A stretch of 64,000 nt of DNA from Spisula solida (GCA_947247005.1 OX365948.1:38878601-38942600), one strand, 5' to 3'; shown: positions 12,437 to 25,740, numbered from the stretch's first letter. The notes: a model not told the origin generated them from the letters alone. Numbers and translations are program-made.

Positions 12437-15400
12437 ATGCAGACGATACATTGTTTTCATCGTCAGTGCTCATCATGGACATATCTTCTGCTTGTGTTTA
12501 TTGGTAAGTAGTTGATGATTTTCATAATTGCAGACGATATATATATAATGCACCTCGCCCTATTTATCGACCATCATATTTGGCATGTTAGGTTACACTC
12601 ATGTTATTACCTGTAAATATAAGTTCATTATGAGCGGTTGTTTCAAACAACTTCAGAATATTTCAAAAGTACAATAGCATCAGTGGTGCTCAACGTCGAT
12701 TTTTGCCACAATATCAAACATAGTATATCTAAATGACACCAAAGAGCGATAACAAAATGTTTTACCATGCGACGAATTTTCCGCCATTAATAGAACTATA
12801 GTCCAAATGTGGCTTTTTGGAACATTCAATGATCAAACACGCATGTTAATTAAATGTATATGACACTCTATATTAACGTATGTAAAAGTTGTAAATATGC
12901 TGCCGCTTATACATATCGATAGGCCGATAAACAATGTTACCGCGTTAAGCGTAAAACGCACTAGTCAAATTCTACCCTGCTTTATGTAAGACCTCATAAT
13001 TTTCGTATCTATTATCCGATTTTAAATATTTAAAGTTTGTAATGAAGCAGAGATATATGCCTGTCTATTAATACAACATTCATCACGATACCCTAGTTAT
13101 TAAATCCACGGCGACGAGTAAGAATCCGTTCCGCGTAAAAGTAAGTTTAAAATATCCCGTTTTTTACCAAATAAAAATTCAATCAACGGTCGAAAATCAT
13201 TAAACATTAATCTAATTTTCGATCGATTTTGTTCATTAAAGCTTGTTTTAAAAGCTTATACTGTAAGGTTTTATAAAATGTAAAAACTTATTTTTAAAAC
13301 ATTTGCGAGTTGTCGACCGCCAACGAAATAAAACAGAACGGACGTATTCATAATAATGTTTGATGTAAACTACGCCGACCATTGATCATCTTTTGTGGCG
13401 ATTTTTTCAAAGGCTAGCATCATGGTTCGTAATTTAATGCAACCAATACCTCTCAAAATGCATTTAATAGCAGGTTATATTGTAAATAATCGCCATTTTA
13501 TAATTAACATTCGGCAATAAGTCCGCAAGTTCAATACAGCTACCAAAAAAAATAGTCCCGCATCGTGACAAAAATCACTATTTTTGACTCCATTCTGTAA
13601 AGACAGAACCAATAGAAACCAGAAAAAAGTACAACCAGTACCTCAAAACGTATTTAATCTCACAATTTAAACAAGTTTCAATCAAAAATATGTTTTCAAT
13701 TAGCGCATGGAAGGTGTGCAGGTGCCCGTTTCACACGCGTTTCGACGTGATTCCGCCATTTTGAAAATTTATTTGCAATAATTAGTACATAAATGCACGA
13801 AGTTTAATCAAATCGTTGGCGGTCGACAACTCACAAATGCTTTATAAATAAGTTTTACATTTTATAAAACCTTAAAGTATTAGCTTTTAAAACCAGTTTT
13901 AATGAACAAAATCGATCGAAAATTAAATTCATATTTGATGATTTTCGACCGTTGGTTGTATTTTTATTTGGTAAAAAAAGAGGTATTTTAAACTTACTTT
14001 TACGCGGAACGGATTCTTACTCGTCGCCGTGGATTTAATAACTAGGGTATCGTGATGAATGTTGTATTAAAAGACAGACATTTATCTCTGCTTCATTACA
14101 AGCTTTTAATATTTAAAATCGGATAACAAATACGAAAATTATGAGGTCTTACATAAAGCAGGGTAGAATTTGACTAGTGCGTTTTACGCTTAACGCGGTA
14201 ACATTGTTTATCGGCCGATCGATATGTGTTAGCGGCAGCATATTTACGTTAATATAGAGTGTCATATACATTTAATTAACATGCGTGGATCAAAGTATCA
14301 ATTCCGTCAATGACAAAATGAAACTTGTTTGACCATTGTAGATATCGTAGGTGTACCTGTAGAATAATGGCCATGTTTTGTGGAATAAACATACATAATT
14401 GTATTCAAGCATGCATACAAAATGATCATATTTTATTATTTCAGCATGTCCGTCCGTCTGTCTGTCAGTTATGATACGTCAACAGCCGACAAACATGACG
14501 GTACTAGAAGGAAGCGACGCCAAGTTTCACTGTGACGTCATAGAGCAACGTACTACAGATCTTGTATTCTGGAAGAAGGCAAGTAGATAACGAAAAAAGG
14601 TTGATTATTCAAATAATCGATCGGTCAGCCATATGGATAATCAATACAAACATGTTGGTTTATATACAGGTCTATGCTACACTCAAATAATAAAACAAAA
14701 CACTATTTGCTTGACCAGACCTGCGTTTAGACTTACAAAAGAAGGGGCTGGTGCTGAGATATGTTGTAATTTGAAGATTTAAATTTACATACATTGCGAG
14801 TCTGCTTTCTAGAAAATCTGCAACGTAACCATCTTTAGTGTTTACGCTCTTCCGCCGACCGTGTCTTTTCCAACACCGGTCATTCAGGCCAAAATTGGCT
14901 GCGGCCGCGACTATCGCCACCGGATCTCAATGAGTGTAAACCTAGGTTTAAATCTCCGGCTGTTTCCCTGAGCCTCAACAGTAGAGATTAGCTAGCCATT
15001 GTGTTACTTAAGGGTTTATCCTTCTAAATACATGTATATGATTGCTTGCCACGTGATCTAAAACACGGCCTAAACAAGAAATTACTGTCCCGGAATACTG
15101 AATTAGCGTTGAAGCAGGATACATTGTATACGGACATACAGAAGTAAACATTTTCGACACCACGACTTCATTTCCGAAGATGTATTGGTTAGTTTTATGA
15201 ATATGCTAAAATGAACATAAATATAAACTTAATATCACAGCAAATTATCGATCATTCTTTTAAGAAACAGAAACACCCGAAAGAAATATGCATACTATTT
15301 CTAATACGGTAATCAAAACAATTTAAGTATTGACATATTTATCACACAACCCAATCAACATTAACTTGACACAGGGTACTTTAGCAGTTTTATGTCACAT

Positions 15401-18400
15401 ATATATGCGTTTCACGACATATAAATTCCTCACATATAAAGTATAGGTTGGATCTGGAAGATTCTTTTAAGAATATGTCCATATGATACCATGAACTAGC
15501 TTCGAAATAACGATATTCGAACACTTCTTGTCAATGAGTTCTGTTAAATACAAACATTCCAAAGTTGCTGAACCTCCTATCGAACTAACGAAATGTTCCT
15601 TTTTGTGAAAATACTAGTAGACAAGTATAAATACTTTATTACTTTGTTGTCACTTTTGGAACTCACTTTATTATCAAGCCATTTTCTTGACTAGATCACT
15701 ACTCGGAACTACATACATGTATCCGACATACCAGTCTTCTCAATTTGTACTGTAGACTCGATTCTGAAGAAAAGAATATCTATGTTATACATTTATTCAA
15801 TTCGTACTGAAACGAAGACAAGCCGCAGCGTTTTATCGTCAAAACACCCATTTCAACATGTGTCCCGTCTTATTAATTGTTCGGACTGTCAACAAACCAA
15901 CACCTGTGGTTTTAGCCGGATTTCCACTGGTGAACAATTCTGATCAATATGAAACAGATTTCCAGCATGGTACAATAATACTACTAACACATATTCAACT
16001 ATTCTTGGTGCGGAATTTTCTAATTATTTTTCTGCAGTGTCAGCACGCAAGTATTGAGTAACATGTGTAATTATATATCAGCCTTGTATTGTTTCCAATC
16101 TAAAATTCATAAACAACATTCATACATTCTATTGTCTGTATTCAGGTTATATAAACTCTTTCTTCTATGCATGTAATGTTTATATCTACTATGAACTTAT
16201 TTATTTCTTGTGTTAGACTATGGGCTTTGCATGTGCTTTGACTGAATTACATTTTATGTTTTGTTCTATTAAACTGACTAGCAAAATTATCATTCGTTCG
16301 TGGACCACAATTCGTGGTAATGTACCAGGTATAAATATCAGCATCTGAACAGTTTTCCACCTTTTGTGATAAGTTATTATTATGTAAATGATGCTTACAA
16401 CTACCGGTTATCAAAACTGAACTAGCATATTACAGTCTGTATGAACTAAGGCGTTCTTGTTTAGTAATTTTGAAATATGATATTGCATCACAAGATCAAT
16501 ATATTCAAATTCTCTCCACTTTGAGATAAACGTGATTTCGTCACACAACCATCATGATATACAGGATACTTCAAAACATAAATATTATTCAATACAAGCA
16601 CCGTAACCAGATCCACTGGCGTCAACAAAGACGTTGGCATATTTTACTAATCCAGCTCCACTGGCGTCAACAGAGACGTATGCCCAATTATCATATTTTG
16701 GATATATAACCTATGTTCATTTATATATATTTACACTATAACAATATAGTTTCACTCCACGACAAATTCAAAGATCTGAATCTTAATCAGCTGAGTTTAC
16801 CCTGACAATAATCTTACGTTGATACCACGCTACAGTGTATACATACAGTGAATCTATAAATTTTCCCCTCAGACAATTTAATTTTCTAACCGGACTCGGA
16901 ACAAACCAGTTACCGACTTGTAACACACATTCAGTGCGACTTATTTATACTGTCGGCAAAATACCGTTCATATACCGGTCAAATGCCGTTCATATATCGA
17001 TCAACTGCCGTACATATCCCGACCAAATGCCGTTCATATCCTGACCTTCATATAACTACCAAAACTACCTATAACAACGTTCAAAGCAACATTTTTCTAT
17101 TGCTCAATAAAACCAAAAGTAAATTTGGCAGTACTGAAGACATAAGCCAAAAATAAGAATGTTTATAATTTCCATGCCCACTAATTTTTAACAACGTGGG
17201 AAAATTTACTATCCAAAACACGTCGTATGTTCTGAAATTATCATACCGTGTTGATACACCGCTTAAATATTAAAAAACTTATCAGGTAAATTACATTTGA
17301 AAACGTTTCACTGGAGCTTCAAAAACAACTTTAAAAGCCTACAATAATAACTCACCGCGTATCAACCAAATCACTGTACTCATTCTTGGGATACTATATA
17401 ATTCAACTTGTATGACTTATTGTAATCGAAACACCCGGTGATTTCCCAGCACTGTACTCATTTTTGTAAGACTATACAATTCAACGTGTACTCATTATTG
17501 CGAACGTGTACTCATTATTGCGATAACCGAAAGTTAACTAGTTTACACAATTCACAGTAACAAGAGCCTTTCCCTGCCGGAAACAGTGATTGCTACCGAC
17601 TACATATATTACTGTCTCAGCATGTATATATGTTTTTATAAAATTTTCAACTTGCCACATTATTATTATTGCATTGGCAATAAACATTTTATATGTTTTA
17701 GTCAAATAAATATTTAAGTTGAAATTAGTAGTATTTTTGAATACAACAATAATTCATCAACAACAATTCATCAATAAACTTGGAATTTCCTTAGAAGCAC
17801 ATACCGCACTACATGTACCACGTGTTGTATTGTTATTAGTTTATATTCAATTCAACAGAATAAATCAATGTATACCATGCCAACCGACATACCGTTTCCA
17901 TATATATTATGTAAATTGTACAAACCACTCATCAGGTTATCCCAAACCAACGCTCAAAACATGAACTGAATCTACTTACAGGAGACTCTCTTCCTCTGAC
18001 TGTTAGTACAAACTGAGTCTCATTTCTCAATTGTGTTTGCTAAGCAAGATATTTCATTAAAATGTAAACTCAGTTACTCACAGGAACTCAAACACGTGCT
18101 ATGAAATGCACTGTTATTACAATAAATATCATATAAGCTACTTATCTGTACTATCTAGTATCTGTACTATCTGTCTGTGACACACACATACCATTTAGCC
18201 CTTCAGTACCCTGGCTTTCACATCGTCAACAAGAACCTGGCTTTCTCTGTGCTGTTGGTAAACAAGTCTTCGTTGATGCCTCTGATGTATCTTTGGAATT
18301 GATGCCTGATAGAACGCCTATTTCTTTCACGTTGCGAGCTGTATGTTGTTTTGCTCGGTAGAATTGTCTTCTCTTCGGCATAATTCTCCGTTAACGGATG

Positions 18401-21400
18401 TGTTGTCTCTATTCTACGTCAGTCGCTTTCAATGTACGTTGAATTGTAGACTCTAACTGCGATAATTTACTTGTCTTTTTTCTTCGTTACTTTGCTTAGA
18501 AGATACGTGAAAACGATATTCCTAAGTAGAGCTTAAAACAAGACGTGACCTGACTGAAACCGTCTGGTAGAATGACAAAACTTTACATATCAATACACAT
18601 TATCCTACACAGAAAAACCCGTGCAAAAATCAACTGACCAATACATAACTCTATATAATCCGTTACGCGTTAAGACAAATATTTCACGCTATACTAACGA
18701 AACGCGTGAAATAAATATTAACCCCATCGTACAACGACTCTAAAAACGAGTCCACGCTGCCCCCGCCCGGACAACATTACACCTCCTTTGTTTGGCTGTT
18801 AGCCCCGAGCCACCTCCATCATTATGTGACGGGTTTAAAAGTGTGAGTAATTGTGGTTTAAGTATTTACAAAATTTGCAACAAATTACGGACGAAACATA
18901 TTAGGTTATTGAGAACATTTCAAACCATCATTGGAAGTGAATCAGTACATTCCCGATACTTATTCTTATTCGAAAATTAGCAGACCTGAGTCGTCCTGAC
19001 GAATCGTACAATGTCATTCAAAGACTTTGTGGCGAAAGCTATGATATAAATTACATGTATAGCCCGATATACAAATAATGTATGAAGTATGTACATGTAC
19101 TTCAGCACAGTTTTAAACAAACTTTTTTGATGGTCCCTAGATAGATTTATTTAGACATTGCAAATACAGAATTCAGGATTCTCGTGTCAATTTATGCATG
19201 GTAGCCTGTCACTGTACGTAACTATAGTACGATTTCCATCATCAGGTGACGAAGGATGACTTTGCCACAGTTTTATCTTACAATGGAAAAAGCACGAACG
19301 GAACCAAGTATTCCGTGGATAGCCGTTATACACTAACCATCAGACATGTGATAGTTGATGACGAGGCTTGGTACGAATGTCAGGCAGGCGACGACAGGTC
19401 ACGTGCTATGCTGACCGTGAATGGTACGTCGCTTTTTCATGTTGGGAACATTGGACAACACTGCAGGCCATCATCATTCCCTAAAATATAATCATAAACA
19501 ATAATGCTGTCTAGAGGAATAGTCATAGATTATTTCATAATACGAATTACAAATTGTGCGTCTCTTTATCTTTCCACAAAAACAACGAGGGTCAAAAAGT
19601 ACTTGGTGCTATCATTGTTATGCATTGCATATTTATCCGTAGAAAAGTTCACGCAGATAAGTTCGTACTTTCTTGTGAAAATATTACATTTGTACGTACT
19701 ACCGGTATCAAGATTAGTTTAAATAGGTATGTGTTCCATTAAAGATAGATTTAACTTGCCAATAGCATCCATTGACAAGGAACAAAATACAACCATGTTC
19801 AAAGTTTTGCTTGGAACCTTCTTTCCACCAATACGTCACCATGGCTATAAATGTAATGAGACGTATCACATTTTGTGCTCGCCAATGTCAAAGAAATTAT
19901 ACAAAATGTATGATTTCAGTGATGATGACCAACATGTCATTGATATGGCAAGACGAACCACCATTTACAAGCCAAACATTGGTCAACTTGACATGTCTGG
20001 TTATACACAGCAGACCACCAGCAGACATCACGTGGTACCATGGTGTTACTGAAATGACTGGTCTAGGATCGACATGTAAAAAGACCTCAGATGAAGACGG
20101 TAATAGAAATATATCTCTCGTTTCATCAAATCAAAACAAATTAAATCTTAGCAACATATACTCGTATGTCTATACTAGTCATAATACTAGCTTAAGTCTT
20201 ACTAAAACTGTTACATCAACACGGTCGATTGCATAGGTCTTTAATATTCTAATAATTCATATAAAAATATGCTTTGGACATAATTGGTTTTATGCTTTCT
20301 TGAAATCAACTCAAAACAAGGAGTAGGTCAATGAAAATATGTTATACAAATGCAATACTTAGAGATGCTTTATTAATTTTGAACTGATACAACATTCAGG
20401 TACATGAAGTAATTCTGTATTAAACTGTTTCAGGTTTCGGTGATACTAGAAGCACTGTGACGGTATTTGTAGGGGTGGCAGACGATGTTAAACCATACCA
20501 ATGTGTGGCTACTCTTCCAAATAGCGGAGCAAAAAGAACTGAAATTACATTTGCAACAATGGCTCAAAGTTATACCAGCTCATGTAAGTAATCGTCTGTT
20601 TTTCGAGGTACATTGTACACCTTTATTGTGTGTGGGAAGTGTGATTCTGTGTGGTGACAGTCGAACAAAATGTGAGCATATACAAAACACTGGGCATCAT
20701 TTCATCATTTTATGTACGAAGACTTTGCGTCGGTTTGTTTTGGTCACTGTGCCTTTTCATTGTTCTTGTTTATATTCCACTTGTGACTGTGATGATGTTC
20801 TGCTGTGTGTGCAGTGTGTCTTTTCGTCTTTCATGTAACATTTGTAACGTGTTCATATGTGTTCTGATGTTTCTGGGGAATCATTTTATTCCTTGTTCAG
20901 CATATATGAACCATAAGGAACCTCCATTCCTTGTTGCGCACTTAGGAAGCATTGGGTACCATTTCATTTATTGTTGCATACCCAAGAAGTCTTGTGTACC
21001 ATTTCATGCCTTGATGCGCACCAACGAAGCCTTTGTCACCATTTCGTTTCTTGTTTCGCATCTACGAAGCCTTGGACACCATTTCATTCATTGTTGCATA
21101 CGTAAGAAGGCTTGGGTACCATTTTATTCATTGTTGTGCACCCACTAAGCTATAGGTACCATTTCATTCATTGTTGTGCACCCACTAAGCTATAGGTACC
21201 ATTTCATTCATTGTCGTGCACCCACTAAGCTTTTGTCACCATCTTGTTTCTTGTTGCGCATCTACGAAGCCTTGGACACCATTTCATTCATTGTTGCATA
21301 CGTAAGAAGGCTTGGGTACCATTTCATTCATTGTTGTGCACCAACTAAGCTATAGGTACCATTTCATTCATTGTTGTGCACCTACGAAGCATTGGGCACC

Positions 21401-24060
21401 ATTTCATTCCTTGTTGCACGCCTACGAAGCATTGGGCACTATTTCATTCCTTGTTGCACACCTACGAAGCATTGGGCACTATTTCATTCCTTGTTGCACA
21501 CCTACGAAGCATTGGGCACCATTTCATTCCTTGTTGCACACCTACGAAGCATTGGGCACTATTTCATTCCTTGTTGCACACCTACGAAGCATAGGGCACT
21601 ATTTAATTAATTGTTGTGACCATGTTTTATTACTGTATTGATTCTTTGGTTTCAATAAAAATTACACTACAATCATGGTAAATGTTTAATAATATGTATG
21701 GTGTATGCAACAAATACACATCAAGAAAGAAAATATCAACATAACACAACAAAATCTTGTATATTTTGATATATACAATTGAGCATCGGTTATCACAGAC
21801 TGGGCTCAAAACTTCAGATACATATGTTAAGTACTTTCTAATTTATAAATGAATATGCGTTCAAGACACCAGTGTGTCTGTGAACTAACTAACATTCCAT
21901 GCATTACAGAATACCCTAAAGTAAACAAGACTGCGTTCAATAAACGCTTATGCCCCCACGGAAGCCTTGCCCATAAAAATCTAAGTCAATCAGGGTGCCA
22001 TAATTCTGTAATAATGTTGGATAGTGTTACATGGCTTTGATAATGTAAGGGGCTTATGATAGTAAACAAGTATGCCAAGTTTTAAGGCAACGCCATGATG
22101 GACATGATGTAAAACGAAACTGTCAATTTGGGTTAACCAAGAATTAGACGCTTAATAAGTCTAAGTCCAAAATTAGGTCAATGTGACAGTTAAAATGTTA
22201 GGTGATATAGGTGTGTGGAGAATGTTCAAATACAACAACCATGCAAGTATGAAAGCTTTGTAGCAAGCCATATTAATGCTAGAAAAAAACCGTCAATTTT
22301 GGTTAACCAAGAATTTGGCCCTCCAAAAAGTCTAAGTCCAAATTAGGTCAAGGTGAAGGTCGAAATGGCGTCAAATGATACAGGCTTGTAGAGAGTGTTC
22401 ATATACAACATCCATGCAAATATGAAAGCTTTGTAGCAAGCCATATTAATGCTAGAAGAAACGGTCAATTTGGGTTAACCAAGAATTTGGCCCTTCAATA
22501 AGTCTAAGTCCAAAATTAGGTCAAGGTGAAGGTCAAAATGAGGTCAGGTGATACAGGCGTGTGGAGAGTGTTCATATACAACATCCATGCAAGTATGGAA
22601 GCTTTGTAGCAAGCCATAATAATGCTAGAAGACAGGTGAATCACTATATGCCTCCCCATTATCGATAGGGGGGCATAAAAATGTCTGTCATTGAGACTGT
22701 TTAAGGCTGAAAAGTTGAAAACCTGAATCTGTTGGACCAGAACCACATGGGTTGTCATGCTTTAGGACATCTGGTATAAGCAAGGTGTAAATAGAAGCCT
22801 GGGTAAATCTGCAACCAGTTCTGTCTTGTTTGTGACAATGTTTAAGTATATTTGTAGTACAAGGCTGGAAAGTGTAAAATTGAGATATAAACTTGTACAT
22901 GTACATGCAATAAAATAATATACAAAACATCTGCTTAAAAATAAAATAATGAATATTACTTAAAATATACCAAACACGGTAAAATTGTTCTAGTGTGAAT
23001 ACACTCGTGATGAGCCATTACAAAACAAACTGTATTGATATTCAACTAAAGGCGGCAATATACGGTGCCATGCTAAAATACTTGTGCACACAATACTACC
23101 GGGGTATAAGTTCTATAAAAACAGGTTTCCAAACAAGACCCTTAACTCTACTGAAACTTATTCACAACAGAAAGATAATCCTGTTTACACATGCTGATAA
23201 AAAAGTTCAGTCATGTGACATTAAAGAATGTTTGAACAACTTCCTACCTGACAGACTGCCAGGTACCAGCCCATTCACCAAACAAATAACAGAACCCCGG
23301 GTTAAAAGTTTGGGTATCTATGACTACGAAGGAACAATGATCATGAAGCATGATCATCATATGGCATATTACCAGTATGAAGATGTATGTTGGGGGTCTA
23401 CTACAGTACTAACAATGCTTAACTAATCACGAGAATGCCAAGACAAAACATACCGAAGTCATTAAAATAGTCCTTGGCACTTTGTGTATACATTTAGTCT
23501 TAGGACTTGGTAATTTTGTATCTATAAGTTGCAGGTAAAATATGGTCTTGGCACTTAAGTGTATTAGGGTACGTTTTAGGATTTGTTTATTGTGTATCTA
23601 ATAAGAGCAGGTTAGATAGGGTATTGGCACTCGAGTGTATAGGAGAGACCACCGTATTCATATGCAAAATGCCCATCGGCAATCTATTGGATGAATGAAC
23701 AATAAAAACCTGCCATTCACCAATAGCTAGCTGGTGGTACTAATCCCTTTGTATACAAACATGATGGGTAGTTTCATAATTCGATTATTTTGTGTCTAAT
23801 CATTGCAGGTAAAAAATGGTCTTGGCACGTCAGTGTATAAGGGATGTTTCAAGGATTTGTTGATTGTGTATCAAATAATTACAGATGAACACAATTTTCT
23901 ATAGATGGTCACATATTTATACAAACATATTAGCTGCATTGGTATTGGATTTGTTCAGATAGTTAACTGAAATATTTCTTACATTTCAGCTGGAAGCAAT
24001 ATGACAATTTATCATCACATGATCTGGATTCTGATGTCACTATCCTTCGTGTTACACTGA
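12437..24060 (+). CDS. Two-domain immunoglobulin-superfamily protein, probably GPI-anchored (6 exons, complete)
   Basis: Exons 12437-12503, 14445-14578, 19246-19423, 19920-20099, 20434-20583 and 23990-24060 join in frame (phases 1,0,1,1,1) into 259 residues. The second intron uses a GC-AG pair (GCAAGT donor at 14579); the others are GT-AG. Residues 1-23 form a signal peptide (core TYLLLVFIA). Ig domain 1 (about 33-126) is V-like: Cys52, Trp65, and the DDEAWYEC motif ending at Cys112. Ig domain 2 (about 140-227) has Cys152, Trp165 and Cys210 (KPYQC). Each domain is split over two exons. Several N-glycosylation sequons are present (NMT, NGT, NMS, NLT). The C-terminus, after an SSSGSN stretch near 235-240, ends in IWILMSLSFVLH with no cytoplasmic tail, as expected for a GPI-attachment signal. 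Likely role: cell-surface recognition or adhesion; ligand unknown. Orthology not recognised. A poly(A) signal at 25068-25073 would place the 33-bp minisatellite in the 3' UTR. Confidence 0.75.
12838..14287. mobile_element. Foldback-type element with about 490-bp terminal inverted repeats
   Basis: Left arm about 12838-13325 and right arm about 13805-14287 are reverse complements at high identity, ending in CACGCATGTTAATTAAATG on both sides. The 7-bp direct repeat GATCAAA flanks it (12831-12837, 14288-14294). The central 470 bp has no transposase frame. It lies in intron 1 of the Ig gene. Long arms fit MULE- or foldback-like elements; the class is unresolved. Confidence 0.88.
14579..19245. other. 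Intron 2 of the Ig-domain gene; no further gene seen
   Basis: 4.7 kb without a convincing exon. Noted inside: two diverged copies of a CCACTGGCGTCAACA-containing unit at 16609-16682, a roughly 20-bp repeat (ATGCCGTTCATAT-type) at 16960-17045, and a small palindrome with ATTTCACG / CGTGAAAT near 18680-18715. Confidence 0.5.
20883..21615. repeat. 40-bp minisatellite in intron 5 of the Ig gene
   Basis: About 18 copies of a 40-bp unit (TACGAAGCATTGGGCACC, ATTTCATTCCTTGTTGCAC). They are most uniform at 21380-21600; variant units with CACTAAGCTATAGG lie before that. Open frames across it are repeat artefacts. Confidence 0.92.
21930..22680. repeat. Dispersed repeat with an internal tandem of about 175 bp x 3
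   Basis: Starts TTATGCCCCCACGGAAGCC and ends near ATAGGGGGGCATAAAA. Three copies of a unit beginning GTCAATTTGGGTTAACCAAG start near 22118, 22290 and 22460. A related left part occurs at 27500-27640. Confidence 0.75.
22995..23426 (+). CDS. Unrecognised 143-codon open frame in intron 5 of the Ig gene
   Basis: A single uninterrupted plus-strand frame with ordinary, non-repetitive composition (for example NRKIILFTHADKK and GIYDYEGTMIMKHDHHM). It is not explained by any tandem repeat. No domain, signal peptide or membrane segment is recognised, and no splice-site evidence links it to the Ig gene. It may be a chance frame or a decayed mobile-element frame. Confidence 0.2.
   Translation: MNTLVMSHYKTNCIDIQLKAAIYGAMLKYLCTQYYRGISSIKTGFQTRPLTLLKLIHNRKIILFTHADKKVQSCDIKECLNNFLPDRLPGTSPFTKQITEPRVKSLGIYDYEGTMIMKHDHHMAYYQYEDVCWGSTTVLTMLN
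23470..23890. repeat. Imperfect tandem repeat of roughly 100 bp, interrupted
   Basis: The words TGGTCTTGGCAC, GTGTATAAGGG and ATTGTGTATCTAATAA recur three to four times with insertions between copies. Confidence 0.5.
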
Positions 24061-24905
24061 TTAACTACATGTATTTCAATGATCAACTATTGTGCAACAA
24101 CGCATATTTCAATAATCAACTATTGTGCACATACATGTATTTTAATGATCAACTATTGTGCAACAACGCATATTTCAATAATCAACTATTGTGCAACAAC
24201 GCATATTTCAATAATCAACTATTGTGCAACAACGCATATTTCAATAATCAACTATTGTGCAACAACGCATATTTCAATAATCAACTTTTGTGCAACAACG
24301 CATATTTCAATGATCAACTATTGTGCAACAACCCATATTTCAATGATCAACAATTGTACAACAACGAATATTTCAATAATCAACTATTGTGCAACAACCC
24401 ATATTTCAATGATCAACAATTGTACAACAACGCATATTTCAATAATCAACTATTGTGCAACAACGAATATTTCAATAATCAACAATTGTGCAACAACATG
24501 TATTTCAATGTCAACTATTGTGCACATACATGTATTTCAATGATCAACTGTTGTGCAACAATGCATATTTCAATAATCAACTATTGTGCAACAACATGTA
24601 TTTCAATGATCAACAATTGTGCAACAACGCATATTTCAATAATCAACAATTGTGCAACAACATGTATTTCAATGTCAACTATTGTGCACATACATGTATT
24701 TCAATGATCAACAATTGTGCAACAACGCATATTTCAATAATCAACTATGGTGCAACAATGCATATTTCAATAATCAACTGTTGTGCAACAACATGTATTT
24801 CAATGTCAACAATTGTGCACATACATGTATTTCAATGATCAACAATTGTGCACATACATGTATTTCAATGATCAACTGTTGTGCAACAATATGTATTTCA
24901 ATAAT
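24061..24905. repeat. 33-bp minisatellite in the 3' UTR of the Ig gene
   Basis: About 25 copies of a 33-bp unit (CATATTTCAATAATCAAC, TATTGTGCAACAACG) begin directly after the TGA at 24058-24060. Two alternating variants (TGATCAAC against TAATCAAC; ACATGTATTTCAA against GCATATTTCAA) give higher-order patterns. The unit length is a multiple of three, so long open frames (24069-24707) are artefacts. Confidence 0.93.
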
Positions 24906-25067
24906 TAACTTATACCAAAGCGAATTGCAATACTTGTACAATGCAAATCATTTTTCCATGATGAAATATGAAAATGCAAACATATCTATATGGATATCCC
25001 ACTAAAATATTTTGCACAGTATTATATGATAAAAACATTCTGTATATCTTCGAATATCACCATGTAA

Positions 25068-25073
25068 AATAAA
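25068..25073 (+). terminator. Candidate poly(A) signal of the Ig-domain gene
   Basis: AATAAA on the plus strand about 1 kb after the stop codon and 165 bp after the end of the 33-bp minisatellite. It is the first clear hexamer noticed downstream; usage is unproven. Confidence 0.35.
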
Positions 25074-25740
25074 TGTTATAAAAACATAGAAGAGTCACAT
25101 GCTTCAGAACTTTTCAGTGACAGTTGGACAAACATGAGAGTATAGAACCACAGCTGTATGGGTGTACAACCTACTATATTCTTTCAAGTAGTGCCTCCAC
25201 TTTTATCCATCCAGAATCATAACCAAAGATTGAATGAGTCCTTTACACATTTCAGCTTTAGACATTTTCTAAGTCCCCAGTGGGCAAATAAATGTTTTCA
25301 AGATGTTTTGCATTTGACTTTCTTTGAATATCCTCCAATTTATTACATGCCTCCAAAACACAGCAGGTGCAATACTTGAGTTGAATACAGTACATTAGTG
25401 CACCTTGTGGTTAGTTTACTTGTAGTTATTAAACGTCCAGCATCCATTTGGGGCTGGACATTTTCATCCAACATGGTGTTTGTTTTTATGATGACATAAA
25501 TGAACTGCTGAGTCCAGGATATGCAAACATAAATGTTCTATAAATTATACATATAATAACTAAACATGGTGTAGTCATAAAGCATGTGCTTTTGTTTAAA
25601 GTAGATATATCCAATTGTGTAAGTAAGACAATTTTTTTTATTAATGTAGCTTGTGTTCCACCTATCCTACTTTACTCTTCAGCTTAATGTAGCTTGTGTA
25701 TAACATACAATTTAATTGGCATATACAACATGTATACAAA

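Noticed and set aside
14672..18980. Search for a retroelement (reverse transcriptase, LTR pair) in the 4.7 kb Ig intron
   Set aside because: No RT motif and no matching direct repeats were found by eye.
20485..21641. Open frames rich in HFIPCCTPTKHW-type repeats
   Set aside because: Read from the 40-bp intronic minisatellite; not protein-like.
24069..24838. Open frames of 116-212 codons with YFNNQLLCNNA repeats
   Set aside because: By-product of the 33-bp minisatellite after the Ig-gene stop codon; three overlapping frames are open at once.
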